From positions 42,523 through 106,522 of the forward strand of contig LAZY01000066.1 of the NCBI GenBank assembly GCA_001013295.1: a stretch of DNA of 64,000 nucleotides. The letters run 5' to 3'. Below the pieces are notes generated by a model. That model searched no databases. It was not told the origin of the DNA and worked only from the letters and a program-made list of their open reading frames with translations. Both the position numbers and the translations under genes were made by a program. Shown here one piece after another: positions 15,719 through 23,521 of this stretch; positions within the stretch are counted from its first letter, which is position 1, and the number at the start of each line of letters is the position of its first letter. The DNA is from Chryseobacterium indologenes. Lineage in GTDB: Bacteria; Bacteroidota; Bacteroidia; Flavobacteriales; Weeksellaceae.

Positions 15719-17173
15719 ATGTCAATTAATAAATATAAAGGATATAGCTTAAGGAACCGGGTATTTTTCGGTTTCTTACTGGTATGTTTTTTAAGTGTTG
15801 TGGCTACATCGCTTGTTCCTTATTTTGTATTGAGAAATCACTCTCTGCAGCAGAGTAATATCGATATGCAGGACAAGACCAATGCCGTGATGCGGTATCT
15901 GGATTATGCGGTAAGTCAAAAAGTTATAGGAACAAAAGACCTTCCGGCAGTTTTAGGGAACAAGATTTTCGAGATAGGAGATATTAATCAACATGAAATT
16001 TTTCTTTATGATCTGAAAGGGCATTATCTGCTGTCTAATAAAGATGAGGCTTTGGTTGAGCAAAAAGCTATTCCTATGGAGATCGTTAATAAGGTGCTTT
16101 CAACAGATGCCAGGGTAGATATGACAAGGTATGATGCTGCCAAAGATGCAAAGCTTACCTCTTCTTATCTTTTGCTGAAAAATAATGAGCTTGAACCTAT
16201 CGCGATTGTTTATATTCCTTTATATCACAACGAGTCTGCTTATCTGGACGTCCTTCATCAGTATGTAAAATACATTCTTCTGGTCGATATATTTCTTATT
16301 CTTTTCAGTATCTGGATCAGCTGGGTGACCTCCAACAGTCTCGCAAAAACCATTACCAAATTTTCTGATATGATTACCCGTATTACATTGTTTGAAAATG
16401 AAATGCGCCCTATCAGATACTATAAAAATGATGAGCTTAATGCTTTGGCAAGAGCTTACAACAGAATGATTCTTCAGATTCAGGACCAAAAGGAAAGGCT
16501 TCGTTTTAAAGCTTCCGAAGAGGCCTGGAGAGAAATGGCCAAACAGGTGGCTCATGAGGTGAAGAATCCGCTTACCCCAATGAAGCTGACGATTCAGAAC
16601 TTTGAAAGAAAATTTGATCCCGAAGATCCGAATATCAAAGAAAAAGTAAAGTTGATGAGCAAAACGATGGTGGATCAGATAGACCTGATTGCTACCGTTG
16701 CATCTGCTTTCTCAGAGTTCGCAAAACTTCCCGAAAAAAATAATGAGGTGATCAACCTTAATACGGAAGTGGAAGATATTCTACGTGTGTTCAATGATGA
16801 TAGTATTTTTATGCACGCCAATAAGGGTAATATCATGATCAATATGGATAGGATTTATCTGTCCAGGATTATTACCAACCTTGTTACCAATGCCAAGCAG
16901 GCGGAAAGTGATGAAAGAAAACTGATCATTAATGTTGATGTGGAACAATATCAGAGAAGAGTGATTATTTCTGTTCAGGACAACGGAATCGGGATTCCTG
17001 ACAATATGTATGAGAGAATCTTTGAGCCGAACTTTACCTCCAAAAACAGTGGAATGGGACTCGGTCTGTCTATGGTAAGAAAAATGATAGAAGATTATAA
17101 AGGAGAGATTTCTGTAAAATCAGAACTAGGGAAGGGGTCTACATTTATCATCACATTGCCTACTAATTTATAG
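15719..17173 (+). CDS. NtrY-like sensor histidine kinase
   Basis: A 484-residue membrane kinase: TM1 at about 14-37, a periplasmic sensor domain of about 145 residues, TM2 at 184-205, a HAMP region to about 255, a HisKA box with the phosphoacceptor His279 in VAHEVKNPLTPM, and a HATPase domain with N (NLVTNAKQAE), G1 (DNGIGIPDN) and F/G2 boxes up to 480. The HExKNPLTP form is typical of NtrY-type kinases. No response regulator is near; it sits between ribE and a tRNA methyltransferase, with a TAGTG overlap to the latter. The signal sensed is unknown. Confidence 0.9.
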   Translation: MSINKYKGYSLRNRVFFGFLLVCFLSVVATSLVPYFVLRNHSLQQSNIDMQDKTNAVMRYLDYAVSQKVIGTKDLPAVLGNKIFEIGDINQHEIFLYDLKGHYLLSNKDEALVEQKAIPMEIVNKVLSTDARVDMTRYDAAKDAKLTSSYLLLKNNELEPIAIVYIPLYHNESAYLDVLHQYVKYILLVDIFLILFSIWISWVTSNSLAKTITKFSDMITRITLFENEMRPIRYYKNDELNALARAYNRMILQIQDQKERLRFKASEEAWREMAKQVAHEVKNPLTPMKLTIQNFERKFDPEDPNIKEKVKLMSKTMVDQIDLIATVASAFSEFAKLPEKNNEVINLNTEVEDILRVFNDDSIFMHANKGNIMINMDRIYLSRIITNLVTNAKQAESDERKLIINVDVEQYQRRVIISVQDNGIGIPDNMYERIFEPNFTSKNSGMGLGLSMVRKMIEDYKGEISVKSELGKGSTFIITLPTNL

Positions 17174-17865
17174 TGAAGCCTTTTAAGTTTAAACAATTTG
17201 AAATTCAACAGTCCAGAGACGTCTTCCGTGTGGGAACAGATGGGGTTCTGCTTGGGGCATTAGCTGATGTTGAATCTGCTTCCTCCGTTTTGGAAGTGGG
17301 AACCGGAACCGGATTGATCTCATTAATGTTGGCGCAAAGAAATTCGCAGGCTTATTTTTTAGGATTAGATATTAATGAAGATGCGGTGGCGCTTACAAAG
17401 CTCAATTTTGAAAATGCTCCTTTTCGTGTAAGACTGAAAAATATTCATCAGGATTTTAAAATGTTTGAAGCGAAAGAAAAGTTTGATCTGGTTGTTTCCA
17501 ATCCGCCCTATTTTGAAGCATCAGGATCGGGAAAAGATAAAATAGCCCGACAGACGGTAGAATTGAATTTTGCCCAGCTGATAGGTAAATCTGCCCGGAT
17601 TTTATCTGAAAACGGGCTGCTTTCTGTAATTATTCCGGTTGAGGCCGGCGATGTCTTTATTGAAATCGCTAAAGAACATCATCTTTTTCTAAACAGGAGA
17701 ATTAATATTAAAGGCATCGAAAATTCAAAAATAAAAAGGCTGGTCCTGGAGTTTTCTCCAACGGAAAAAAATCTTCTGGAATCTGAGTTTATTATAGAAA
17801 AAAGTCCGAGAGTATACTCGGACCAATATCTTGAACTCACAAAAGAGTTTCATATTTTTAAATAG
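17173..17865 (+). CDS. trmN6: tRNA1(Val) (adenine(37)-N6)-methyltransferase family protein
   Basis: The start is GTG within TAGTG, overlapping the kinase stop by one base; the N-terminus MKPFKFKQFEIQQSRDVFRV matches the YfiC/TrmN6 family, so the GTG is well supported. The 230-residue Rossmann protein has the SAM loop EVGTGTGLIS (41-50), LDINEDAV, and the catalytic NPPY at 110-113, diagnostic of N6-adenine methyltransferases. It methylates A37 of tRNA(Val). Other N6-adenine targets cannot be excluded. Confidence 0.9.
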   Translation: MKPFKFKQFEIQQSRDVFRVGTDGVLLGALADVESASSVLEVGTGTGLISLMLAQRNSQAYFLGLDINEDAVALTKLNFENAPFRVRLKNIHQDFKMFEAKEKFDLVVSNPPYFEASGSGKDKIARQTVELNFAQLIGKSARILSENGLLSVIIPVEAGDVFIEIAKEHHLFLNRRINIKGIENSKIKRLVLEFSPTEKNLLESEFIIEKSPRVYSDQYLELTKEFHIFK

Positions 17866-17870
17866 AGAAG

Positions 17871-17891
17871 TTAGAAATTAGATTTTAGAAA
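17871..17891. repeat. Three tandem TTAGANN heptads
   Basis: On the plus strand, TTAGAAA TTAGATT TTAGAAA follows the trmN6 stop, the same unit as at 12460-12494. A small hairpin (AGAAAT...ATTTCT) follows immediately and could help termination. Confidence 0.65.
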
Positions 17892-17925
17892 TGGGTAATT
17901 TCTGACTTTTCAATTATTTTAATTC

Positions 17926-18636
17926 TTATTCGAATAATTCTGCTGTATCCAGTACGGATACTTTTCCATCTTCACATCTGATGGCTTCGCCAGGGAAGTT
18001 TTGGATCATGTGGTAATCGTGGGTTGCCATTACTACAGCAGCGCCATTTTCAAGGGCTACCTGCTTCAATAGCGTCATGATTTCATTAGAAGTTTCCGGG
18101 TCGAGGTTTCCTGTAGGTTCGTCTGCGAGGATCAAATCCGGGTGGTTCAGAAGGGCTCTGGCGATGGCAATACGCTGTTGCTCTCCTCCGGAAAGTTCGT
18201 GCGGCATTTTGTGCTTTTTACTCTTCATATTTACACTTCCTAAAACCTCATTGATGCGGTCTTCTATTTTTACTTTATCGTTCCATCCGGTGGCTTCAAG
18301 CACAAATTTCAGGTTCTTTTCAACAGTTCTGTCAGACAATAACTGGAAGTCCTGGAATACAATTCCTAGTTTTCTTCTCAGGTTAGGAATATCAGAAGGT
18401 TTTAGTTTTGCCAGATCAAATCCTACCACCGCTCCGTGTCCTGATGCTAGAGGAATATGCCCGTAAAGCGTTTTCAGAAGGGAACTTTTTCCGGAACCTG
18501 TTTTTCCGATAAGGTAGCAGAATCTACCTTTTTTAATGTTAAGGTTTACATCAGAAAGAACAGTAAAGTTTTTTTGTGCAATTTTTGCATGTTGTAAACT
18601 TATAATATTGTCTCCGGAGATATTGGTATGTGGCAT
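17926..18636 (-). CDS. ftsE: Cell-division ATP-binding protein FtsE-like ABC ATPase
   Basis: A 236-residue single-domain ABC ATPase: Walker A GKTGSGKSS (44-52), Q-loop VFQDFQLL, signature LSGGEQQ (148-154), Walker B LILADEP (168-174) and H-loop ATHDYHM. The FQDFQLL segment and the RxKIGIVFQD-like context fit FtsE/LolD; the LLSDRTVEKNL block is typical of FtsE. With FtsX it would couple ATP hydrolysis to septal peptidoglycan hydrolases. No ftsX is adjacent, which is common in this phylum. LolD is the main alternative. Confidence 0.82.
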   Translation of the reverse strand: MPHTNISGDNIISLQHAKIAQKNFTVLSDVNLNIKKGRFCYLIGKTGSGKSSLLKTLYGHIPLASGHGAVVGFDLAKLKPSDIPNLRRKLGIVFQDFQLLSDRTVEKNLKFVLEATGWNDKVKIEDRINEVLGSVNMKSKKHKMPHELSGGEQQRIAIARALLNHPDLILADEPTGNLDPETSNEIMTLLKQVALENGAAVVMATHDYHMIQNFPGEAIRCEDGKVSVLDTAELFE

Positions 18637-18741
18637 AATTTAATTTTAAAGGCTATTTTCTAACAAAAAATTTTTAAACTTTAAAAATAGAAAAAAGAAG
18701 TCTATCTGACTCTAATTTTAATAAATTTTAACAACAAAAAA

Positions 18742-18766
18742 TGCCTGAAAAGAAACTTTCCAAGCA
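18742..18766 (-). terminator. Terminator of rpmH
   Basis: On the minus strand an 11-bp stem (18766-18756 with 18752-18742, two G-U pairs, 3-base loop) is followed by a T-rich run; it lies 26 bases beyond the rpmH stop. Confidence 0.7.
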
Positions 18767-18791
18767 TGTTTTGTATATGATAATAAAAAGA

Positions 18792-18950
18792 TTATCTCTT
18801 AGCGCGTGCAGCACTTACAGTTAAACTCTTTCTGCCTTTAGCTCTTCTCGCAGCCAAAACTCTTCTTCCATTTGGCGTAGACATTCTTTCTCTGAAACCG
18901 TGTTTGTTTCTTCTTTTTCTTTCTGATGGCTGGAATGTTCTTTTACTCAT
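18792..18950 (-). CDS. rpmH: 50S ribosomal protein bL34
   Basis: A 52-residue, very basic protein: MSKRTFQPSERKRRNKHGF, then RMSTPNGRRVLAARRAKGR. This is the invariant bL34 pattern (KRTFQPS, HGFRxRM, GRxVLxxRRxKGR). It was found by reading the minus strand because it is too short for ordinary ORF cut-offs. A consensus promoter lies 45 bases upstream of the start and a terminator follows. No rnpA or dnaA is adjacent, unlike many other phyla. Confidence 0.97.
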   Translation of the reverse strand: MSKRTFQPSERKRRNKHGFRERMSTPNGRRVLAARRAKGRKSLTVSAARAKR

Positions 18951-18994
18951 TACTATATGTTTAAATCGTAATTAATCTATTAATTTTCAGGTTG

Positions 18995-19025
18995 CAAAGA
19001 TATATAAAATTTTATAAGATACAAA
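18995..19025 (-). promoter_or_regulatory. Consensus promoter of rpmH
   Basis: On the minus strand TTTG (19025-19022) is separated by 19 bases from TATCTTTG (19002-18995): the textbook Bacteroidota promoter, with a 5' leader of about 40 bases to the ATG. Confidence 0.8.
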
Positions 19026-19146
19026 CTTTAATTATCTTTTTTTGAAATTTAAATGTGATGTTTTTGTATCAGGTATTTAAAAACCCCGATAGAGAAACCA
19101 ATTTCACGCTGCAAAAATAATATTTAAATGATTTATATAAAAGCTC

Positions 19147-19154
19147 TATCTTTG
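19147..19154 (+). promoter_or_regulatory. -7 element for the nrnA-like gene
   Basis: TATCTTTG lies 33 bases before the ATG at 19187. The upstream half is not clear. Confidence 0.5.
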
Positions 19155-19186
19155 AAAACTTAAATTTTAACGAAAATAAGCACCGG

Positions 19187-20191
19187 ATGTTTACACCAGC
19201 AGAACTTTTAGAAATCAATACATTACTTAGCCCTGAAAACAAAATAGTTATCCTTACCCATTACAATCCGGATGGTGATGCTATTGGTTCCAGCCTGGGA
19301 TTGAAACATTATCTGAAGGCAAAAGGAATTCTTGCTGAAGTAATTGTACCCAATGATTTTCCGAAGTTTCTGAAATGGATGCCGGAATCTAAAAAAGTGA
19401 TTATTGCAGAATATAAAAGAAAGCTGGCTTCAGATATGATTTCCGGAGCAGATGTTATTTTCTGCCTTGATTTTAATTCTCCATCAAGAATAGGATTATT
19501 AGGAGACTGGCTGGTGAAAGCACAGGGTAAGAAAATTCTTATCGACCATCATCAGCAGCCGGAGCAATTTGATTTTGTATACTCTGATACAGTGATCCCG
19601 GCAACTTCACAGATGATCTACCATTTCATTGAAGCAATGGATGATGAAAAATTGGTGAATCTGGATATGGCAGAATGTCTTTATACAGGGATTATGACCG
19701 ATACCGGAGGTTTTCGTTTTCGCTCCACCAGTGCAGCGACTCACAGAATCATTGCTAACCTGATTGAAAAGGGAGCAGATCCTGCAATGATCACCTCCAA
19801 TACTTGGGATACCAATACTGTTTCCCGATTGCATCTGCTGGCTTTAGTCCTGGGAAGAATAGAGGTGGTGAATGACAATCAGGTCGCTATTTTGAGCCTT
19901 ACGAGAAATGAATTGAAAGAATTCGGTTTCCAGAAAGGTGATACAGAAGGTTTTGTAAACTATGGATTAAGCATTGCCGGAGTGAAAATGTCTGCATTTT
20001 TTATGGAAGACCTGTATGAGGACTTTGTGAAGATCTCATTCCGAAGTAAGGATGATGTGGATGTGAATCAGTTCTCCAGAAAATACTTCAACGGAGGCGG
20101 GCATATTAATGCGGCAGGTGGGAAATCCAATGACTCTTTAGCAGGAACTATTGAAACTTTTAAAGCAAGATTGATCGAAGAGAATTTATAG
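19187..20191 (+). CDS. nrnA: DHH/DHHA1 phosphoesterase, NrnA-like (oligoribonuclease / pAp phosphatase)
   Basis: A 334-residue protein with the DHH domain: THYNPDGDAIGS (24-35), CLDFN (93-97), LIDHHQQ (118-124) and a TDTGGFRF block, providing the Mn-binding Asp/His residues, then a DHHA1 domain ending in the GGGHINAAGG substrate-binding motif near residue 303. The family degrades nanoRNAs and/or 3'-phosphoadenosine 5'-phosphate in the cytoplasm. Stand-alone, with its own -7 box, convergent with the patatin gene. RecJ is excluded by length. Confidence 0.92.
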   Translation: MFTPAELLEINTLLSPENKIVILTHYNPDGDAIGSSLGLKHYLKAKGILAEVIVPNDFPKFLKWMPESKKVIIAEYKRKLASDMISGADVIFCLDFNSPSRIGLLGDWLVKAQGKKILIDHHQQPEQFDFVYSDTVIPATSQMIYHFIEAMDDEKLVNLDMAECLYTGIMTDTGGFRFRSTSAATHRIIANLIEKGADPAMITSNTWDTNTVSRLHLLALVLGRIEVVNDNQVAILSLTRNELKEFGFQKGDTEGFVNYGLSIAGVKMSAFFMEDLYEDFVKISFRSKDDVDVNQFSRKYFNGGGHINAAGGKSNDSLAGTIETFKARLIEENL

Positions 20192-20248
20192 CAATACTAA
20201 GGGACTGATTGGTATAAAAGAGGGTTAAAATTGAACCAAACATTTATT

Positions 20249-21067
20249 CTAGCTCTCTGGCATATTGAGATTCCAATTCTTACTGTATCCTTTTTCTTCG
20301 AGTTCTATACAGGTATACTCATACACCTGCCGGAACATTTCGTCCATATATTTCTTATTAAAAAGACTGTATTTCGTCATTTTCGGAGGATCTAAAAAGA
20401 TATTACAGTGCTTTACCTTTGAATATACCGATTTGGCAATAGCTAAGTGAAGGATTCTGTCGAATTCTTTCAGGAGACTCATTTTTTTCAATTCATCATA
20501 GCTGATCGAGTTGACATGGGAGGCAATCAGAAAATCACATTTGTCAATAATAGGTTCTATAGGAAGGTTATCCAGAACACCGCCATCCACATATATTTTG
20601 TCTCCTATTCTTACCGGGGGAAGAATGAATGGAACACTGGATGACGCCAACAAAGGCCCGAAAAGTTCCCCTTCAGAAAAGAAATCGACAATACCATGAG
20701 TCATTTCCGTGGCAGCTACATAAACCGGGATATTGAGTATATTGAAATTGTCTTCCGGAAAATAATCTTTGAACAGTTTTAAAATAAAATTAGAGCTGAA
20801 AATCCCGTTTTTTGATAGTTTTAAAGCAGATCGGGAGAAAAAAGAGGTTTGACGTACAATTTCCATCATTTCATCCGGGCTTTTTCCAAAAGAATAAAAG
20901 GCCCCGATAATGGAGCCTGCACTGGTTCCTGAGATGATATGGGGCTTCAGATTGTATTCCTCCAAAGCTTTCAGAACAGCAATATGGGCAATCCCACGCA
21001 TTCCTCCGCCTGAAAGTGTAAGCCCGATAACGGGTGGTTTCTTTTTTTTGAACGAGAACAGACCCAT
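20249..21067 (-). CDS. Patatin-like phospholipase
   Basis: A 272-residue patatin domain protein: the oxyanion-hole GGGMRG (20-25), the nucleophile elbow GTSAG with Ser49 (47-51) and the catalytic DGG with Asp161 (161-163). These form the Ser-Asp dyad of lipid acyl hydrolases (RssA/YchK type). No signal peptide, so cytoplasmic or membrane-peripheral. It is separate from its neighbours (48 bases to the lipoprotein gene on the same strand). Lipid substrate unknown. Confidence 0.9.
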   Translation of the reverse strand: MGLFSFKKKKPPVIGLTLSGGGMRGIAHIAVLKALEEYNLKPHIISGTSAGSIIGAFYSFGKSPDEMMEIVRQTSFFSRSALKLSKNGIFSSNFILKLFKDYFPEDNFNILNIPVYVAATEMTHGIVDFFSEGELFGPLLASSSVPFILPPVRIGDKIYVDGGVLDNLPIEPIIDKCDFLIASHVNSISYDELKKMSLLKEFDRILHLAIAKSVYSKVKHCNIFLDPPKMTKYSLFNKKYMDEMFRQVYEYTCIELEEKGYSKNWNLNMPES

Positions 21068-21116
21068 TGCAGCAATTATTACTTACTAATATACAGGATT
21101 TTTTATAAATATTAGA

Positions 21117-21923
21117 TTAAGGTTCGTCACACTGAGAATCGGTCTTGATAAATAGCGAATAGAATTCTTTGTTCATTTTCTCATCAATGCTGGCTCTTTT
21201 GATGTTGCCATTGGTACAGTTGCCCCAACCAAAGGTAATCAGATCAATCGTAGCATACTCTTTTCTGTCCGGCGAGTTCAAACGGTTGTTGAATTCAGCA
21301 GCTTTTCCTTCCGGATCTGCATTTTTTTTGTTCATCTGTTCCCTGAGTTTCTTCCATTCTTCCATCATCTGTTCATCTGTAGAATTTAAGGCTTTTGCGA
21401 AGTTCAGGCATGTGCTGCTTTTCAAAAGGATGGAAGGATCAGAGTAGGCTTCTATTCGGATTTTCTCCATTTCATATCGTTGTACAAGAGCTTCGTATTG
21501 TACTTTTTTTACATTTTGCCAATAGGGTTTATTAACAACTTTAAGATTTTGAAACAGCATTTTTTTCTCCACAAAATCCTTATCGAGTTTTGCCAGAATC
21601 TGGTCTTTATCGCGTCTTACTTCCTGAAGATCCCGCAGGCTAAACACAGAAGGAGTATCGAGTAAAGAATTACTTAGTTCGAACCAGAGTTTATAGGTTC
21701 CTTCAATTTCTTCCCGGGAGTATTTGCTGCTGTCGAAATGCCCTTTATTGTCACAGAGTTCAGTCACAAAGTTGAATATTTCTTCTTTAGGTGGAGCTGC
21801 ACTTAAAGTATCAGCTTTAGCTGTTACAGTATCAGCAGTTGTGGAAACGTTAGAAGAAAGCTGGGATTCTTTTTTGCAGCTTAGCAATGCCAGAAACAGG
21901 ATGGAGGTTATAGCGATTCTCAT
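21117..21923 (-). CDS. Hypothetical lipoprotein
   Basis: A 268-residue protein with a lipoprotein signal (MRIAITSILFLALLSCKK; lipobox LLSC, Cys16) and a Ser/Thr/Ala linker to about residue 45. The mature part is helical and charged with a few cysteines (C57, C168, C236, C264 approximately), no recognised domain. Expected at the inner leaflet of the outer membrane or on the surface. It ends 48 bases before the patatin start and begins 5 bases after the alpha/beta hydrolase stop on the same strand, so it may share a transcript with both. I do not recognise a function. Confidence 0.7.
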   Translation of the reverse strand: MRIAITSILFLALLSCKKESQLSSNVSTTADTVTAKADTLSAAPPKEEIFNFVTELCDNKGHFDSSKYSREEIEGTYKLWFELSNSLLDTPSVFSLRDLQEVRRDKDQILAKLDKDFVEKKMLFQNLKVVNKPYWQNVKKVQYEALVQRYEMEKIRIEAYSDPSILLKSSTCLNFAKALNSTDEQMMEEWKKLREQMNKKNADPEGKAAEFNNRLNSPDRKEYATIDLITFGWGNCTNGNIKRASIDEKMNKEFYSLFIKTDSQCDEP

Positions 21924-21928
21924 AGATC

Positions 21929-22711
21929 TTAAAATACCAGTTTTTTAGGGAGGTGATGTAATAGTTCAGTGTTGATGATTTCGGCACAGATCCCCGGCTT
22001 TTCCCAATGGCCGTTGTGTCCGCAATCCAGGATGTAGGATTTTATATTCGTTCTGTCAGGAAGATTTTTGATCATGATGTCTGTTTTTACAGCATTGTCG
22101 TGTTTTCCTGCCAGAACCAGGATCTTGGCTTCCAGATTTTGCATGATATGTTTTTTGTCCGTTCGTTCCACCATTCCTTTTACACAGGCCAGAGCACCCA
22201 TGTTGTTGGTGGAGAGAGCGGTTTCCAGAGCGGTTTCAATTTTTCCTTCCAAAACATCTCTTTCGTTGGGATTGAACAGATTGGGAACTCCGGCTCTTGC
22301 ATAATGGGCAAATGCGTCTTTAATGATTCTGTAGCTTTTGATACGTTGCTGCTTTTTTTCATCATCATCAGCAAAATAAGTGGAGAAGAATAACGTCAGA
22401 CTTTTTAGGGATTCGGGATATTTTTCAGCAAAAGCTAAGGAGGTGTATCCACCCATAGAGTGTCCCAGCAAATGAATTTTCTCTACATGCTGATGATCCA
22501 AAACTTTTTTTACTTGTTCAGCCATCAGTTCCATAGTGTGTATATCTCCTAGGATTTCAGATTGCCCGTGGCCAGGAAGGTCTATTTTTAATAATGAAAA
22601 ATCTTTAGAAAGATGAGGTTCCATGTCGCTCCATATTGATAGATTTTCCATAAAACCGTGGAGGAGGACCAGGGTTTCTTTTCCATTTCCTTTTCTTTCA
22701 AAGTTTAGCAT
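21929..22711 (-). CDS. Alpha/beta-fold hydrolase
   Basis: ATG at 22711 (MLNFERKGNGKETLVLLHGF) is chosen; the longer frame to 22765 adds 18 residues without family features. The 260-residue protein has the oxyanion HGF (18-20), the nucleophile elbow GHSMGG with Ser85 (83-88), LPGHGQS, and a late histidine in DCGHNGHWEKP. It is of the MhpC/BioH-like esterase type. Substrate unknown. It precedes the lipoprotein gene by 5 bases. Confidence 0.88.
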   Translation of the reverse strand: MLNFERKGNGKETLVLLHGFMENLSIWSDMEPHLSKDFSLLKIDLPGHGQSEILGDIHTMELMAEQVKKVLDHQHVEKIHLLGHSMGGYTSLAFAEKYPESLKSLTLFFSTYFADDDEKKQQRIKSYRIIKDAFAHYARAGVPNLFNPNERDVLEGKIETALETALSTNNMGALACVKGMVERTDKKHIMQNLEAKILVLAGKHDNAVKTDIMIKNLPDRTNIKSYILDCGHNGHWEKPGICAEIINTELLHHLPKKLVF

Positions 22712-22790
22712 GATTTCAAAATTATAGAGGTTAAAATAGACAGCAAATGATCTGCTGTTGCTCAATTACATCCTCAAATGTAAACAAAAA

Positions 22791-22811
22791 AGAGCATTTT
22801 AAAAATGCCCT
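22791..22811 (-). terminator. Terminator of the solitary exbD
   Basis: Arms 22791-22799 and 22803-22811 pair over 9 bases with one G-U pair; on the minus strand it is followed by a T-run. It lies 7 bases beyond the exbD stop. Confidence 0.7.
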
Positions 22812-22817
22812 TTGTCT

Positions 22818-23336
22818 TTATTGGATTAATTCTTTATATACCTTCGTTTCCCAAGGTTTTATATCTGTTACTCCATATCGTTCTTTTTTTGCAATAGCCA
22901 GATTATCCAGCATATCTACAAAATTTTTGTAGTTGGCTTCATCAGTAGGTTTGATAATGACTGTGAAAATTTCCGGTTTTGGAGCATTTTTATAAGCTTC
23001 AGAAATGATTTTTGAAATCTTTATACCACTGAAATCTGTTTCTTTAAGATTTGATGTATTTAAATCTGTTGCATTACTTTGATGGTAAAAAACACGATTG
23101 TCTTTCCCCAGGATAAATGTGACCTGGTTTTTTTGATTCACTACAACAGGTCCGGTGGGTGGAGTTCCTTTTGCGGGAAGCCCCAGATCCATTACATTGG
23201 GTTTTGTAAAATTGGTGGTGAACATAAAGAAGGTAATCAGCAGGAATCCCAGGTCTACCATAGGAGTCATGTCTACTCTGATTAATTTTTTCTTTTGCTT
23301 GCCGCCTTGTTTTTCTTGTGCAATTACTTCTGCCAT
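22818..23336 (-). CDS. exbD: ExbD/TolR-type biopolymer transport protein, solitary
   Basis: A 172-residue ExbD: short cytoplasmic N-terminus, one TM at about 27-47 preceded by RVDMTPMVDLGFLLITFFMF, whose Asp is the proton-path residue, then a periplasmic domain. It is very close to the second ExbD of the Ton operon (48279-48848), sharing KPNVMDLGLPAK and YGVTD-KPWE, but has no ExbB or TonB beside it. It probably assembles with the ExbB encoded elsewhere. It carries its own terminator. Confidence 0.92.
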   Translation of the reverse strand: MAEVIAQEKQGGKQKKKLIRVDMTPMVDLGFLLITFFMFTTNFTKPNVMDLGLPAKGTPPTGPVVVNQKNQVTFILGKDNRVFYHQSNATDLNTSNLKETDFSGIKISKIISEAYKNAPKPEIFTVIIKPTDEANYKNFVDMLDNLAIAKKERYGVTDIKPWETKVYKELIQ

Positions 23337-23521
23337 GATTTTAGTTTTTAAATGTTAAACGGTATTTGATGAAAACTTTAAAATCCGATCGTGATTTTGA
23401 GAAGTTATACAAAGTTTATGCCTTTTATTGTTAAAGCTTTAATATTTTTGGATTTTTATTGAGTTTTTACATTTAAATAATGTTAAAATCAAGGTGTTTG
23501 GATTGTTGTGCTGATAGACTG

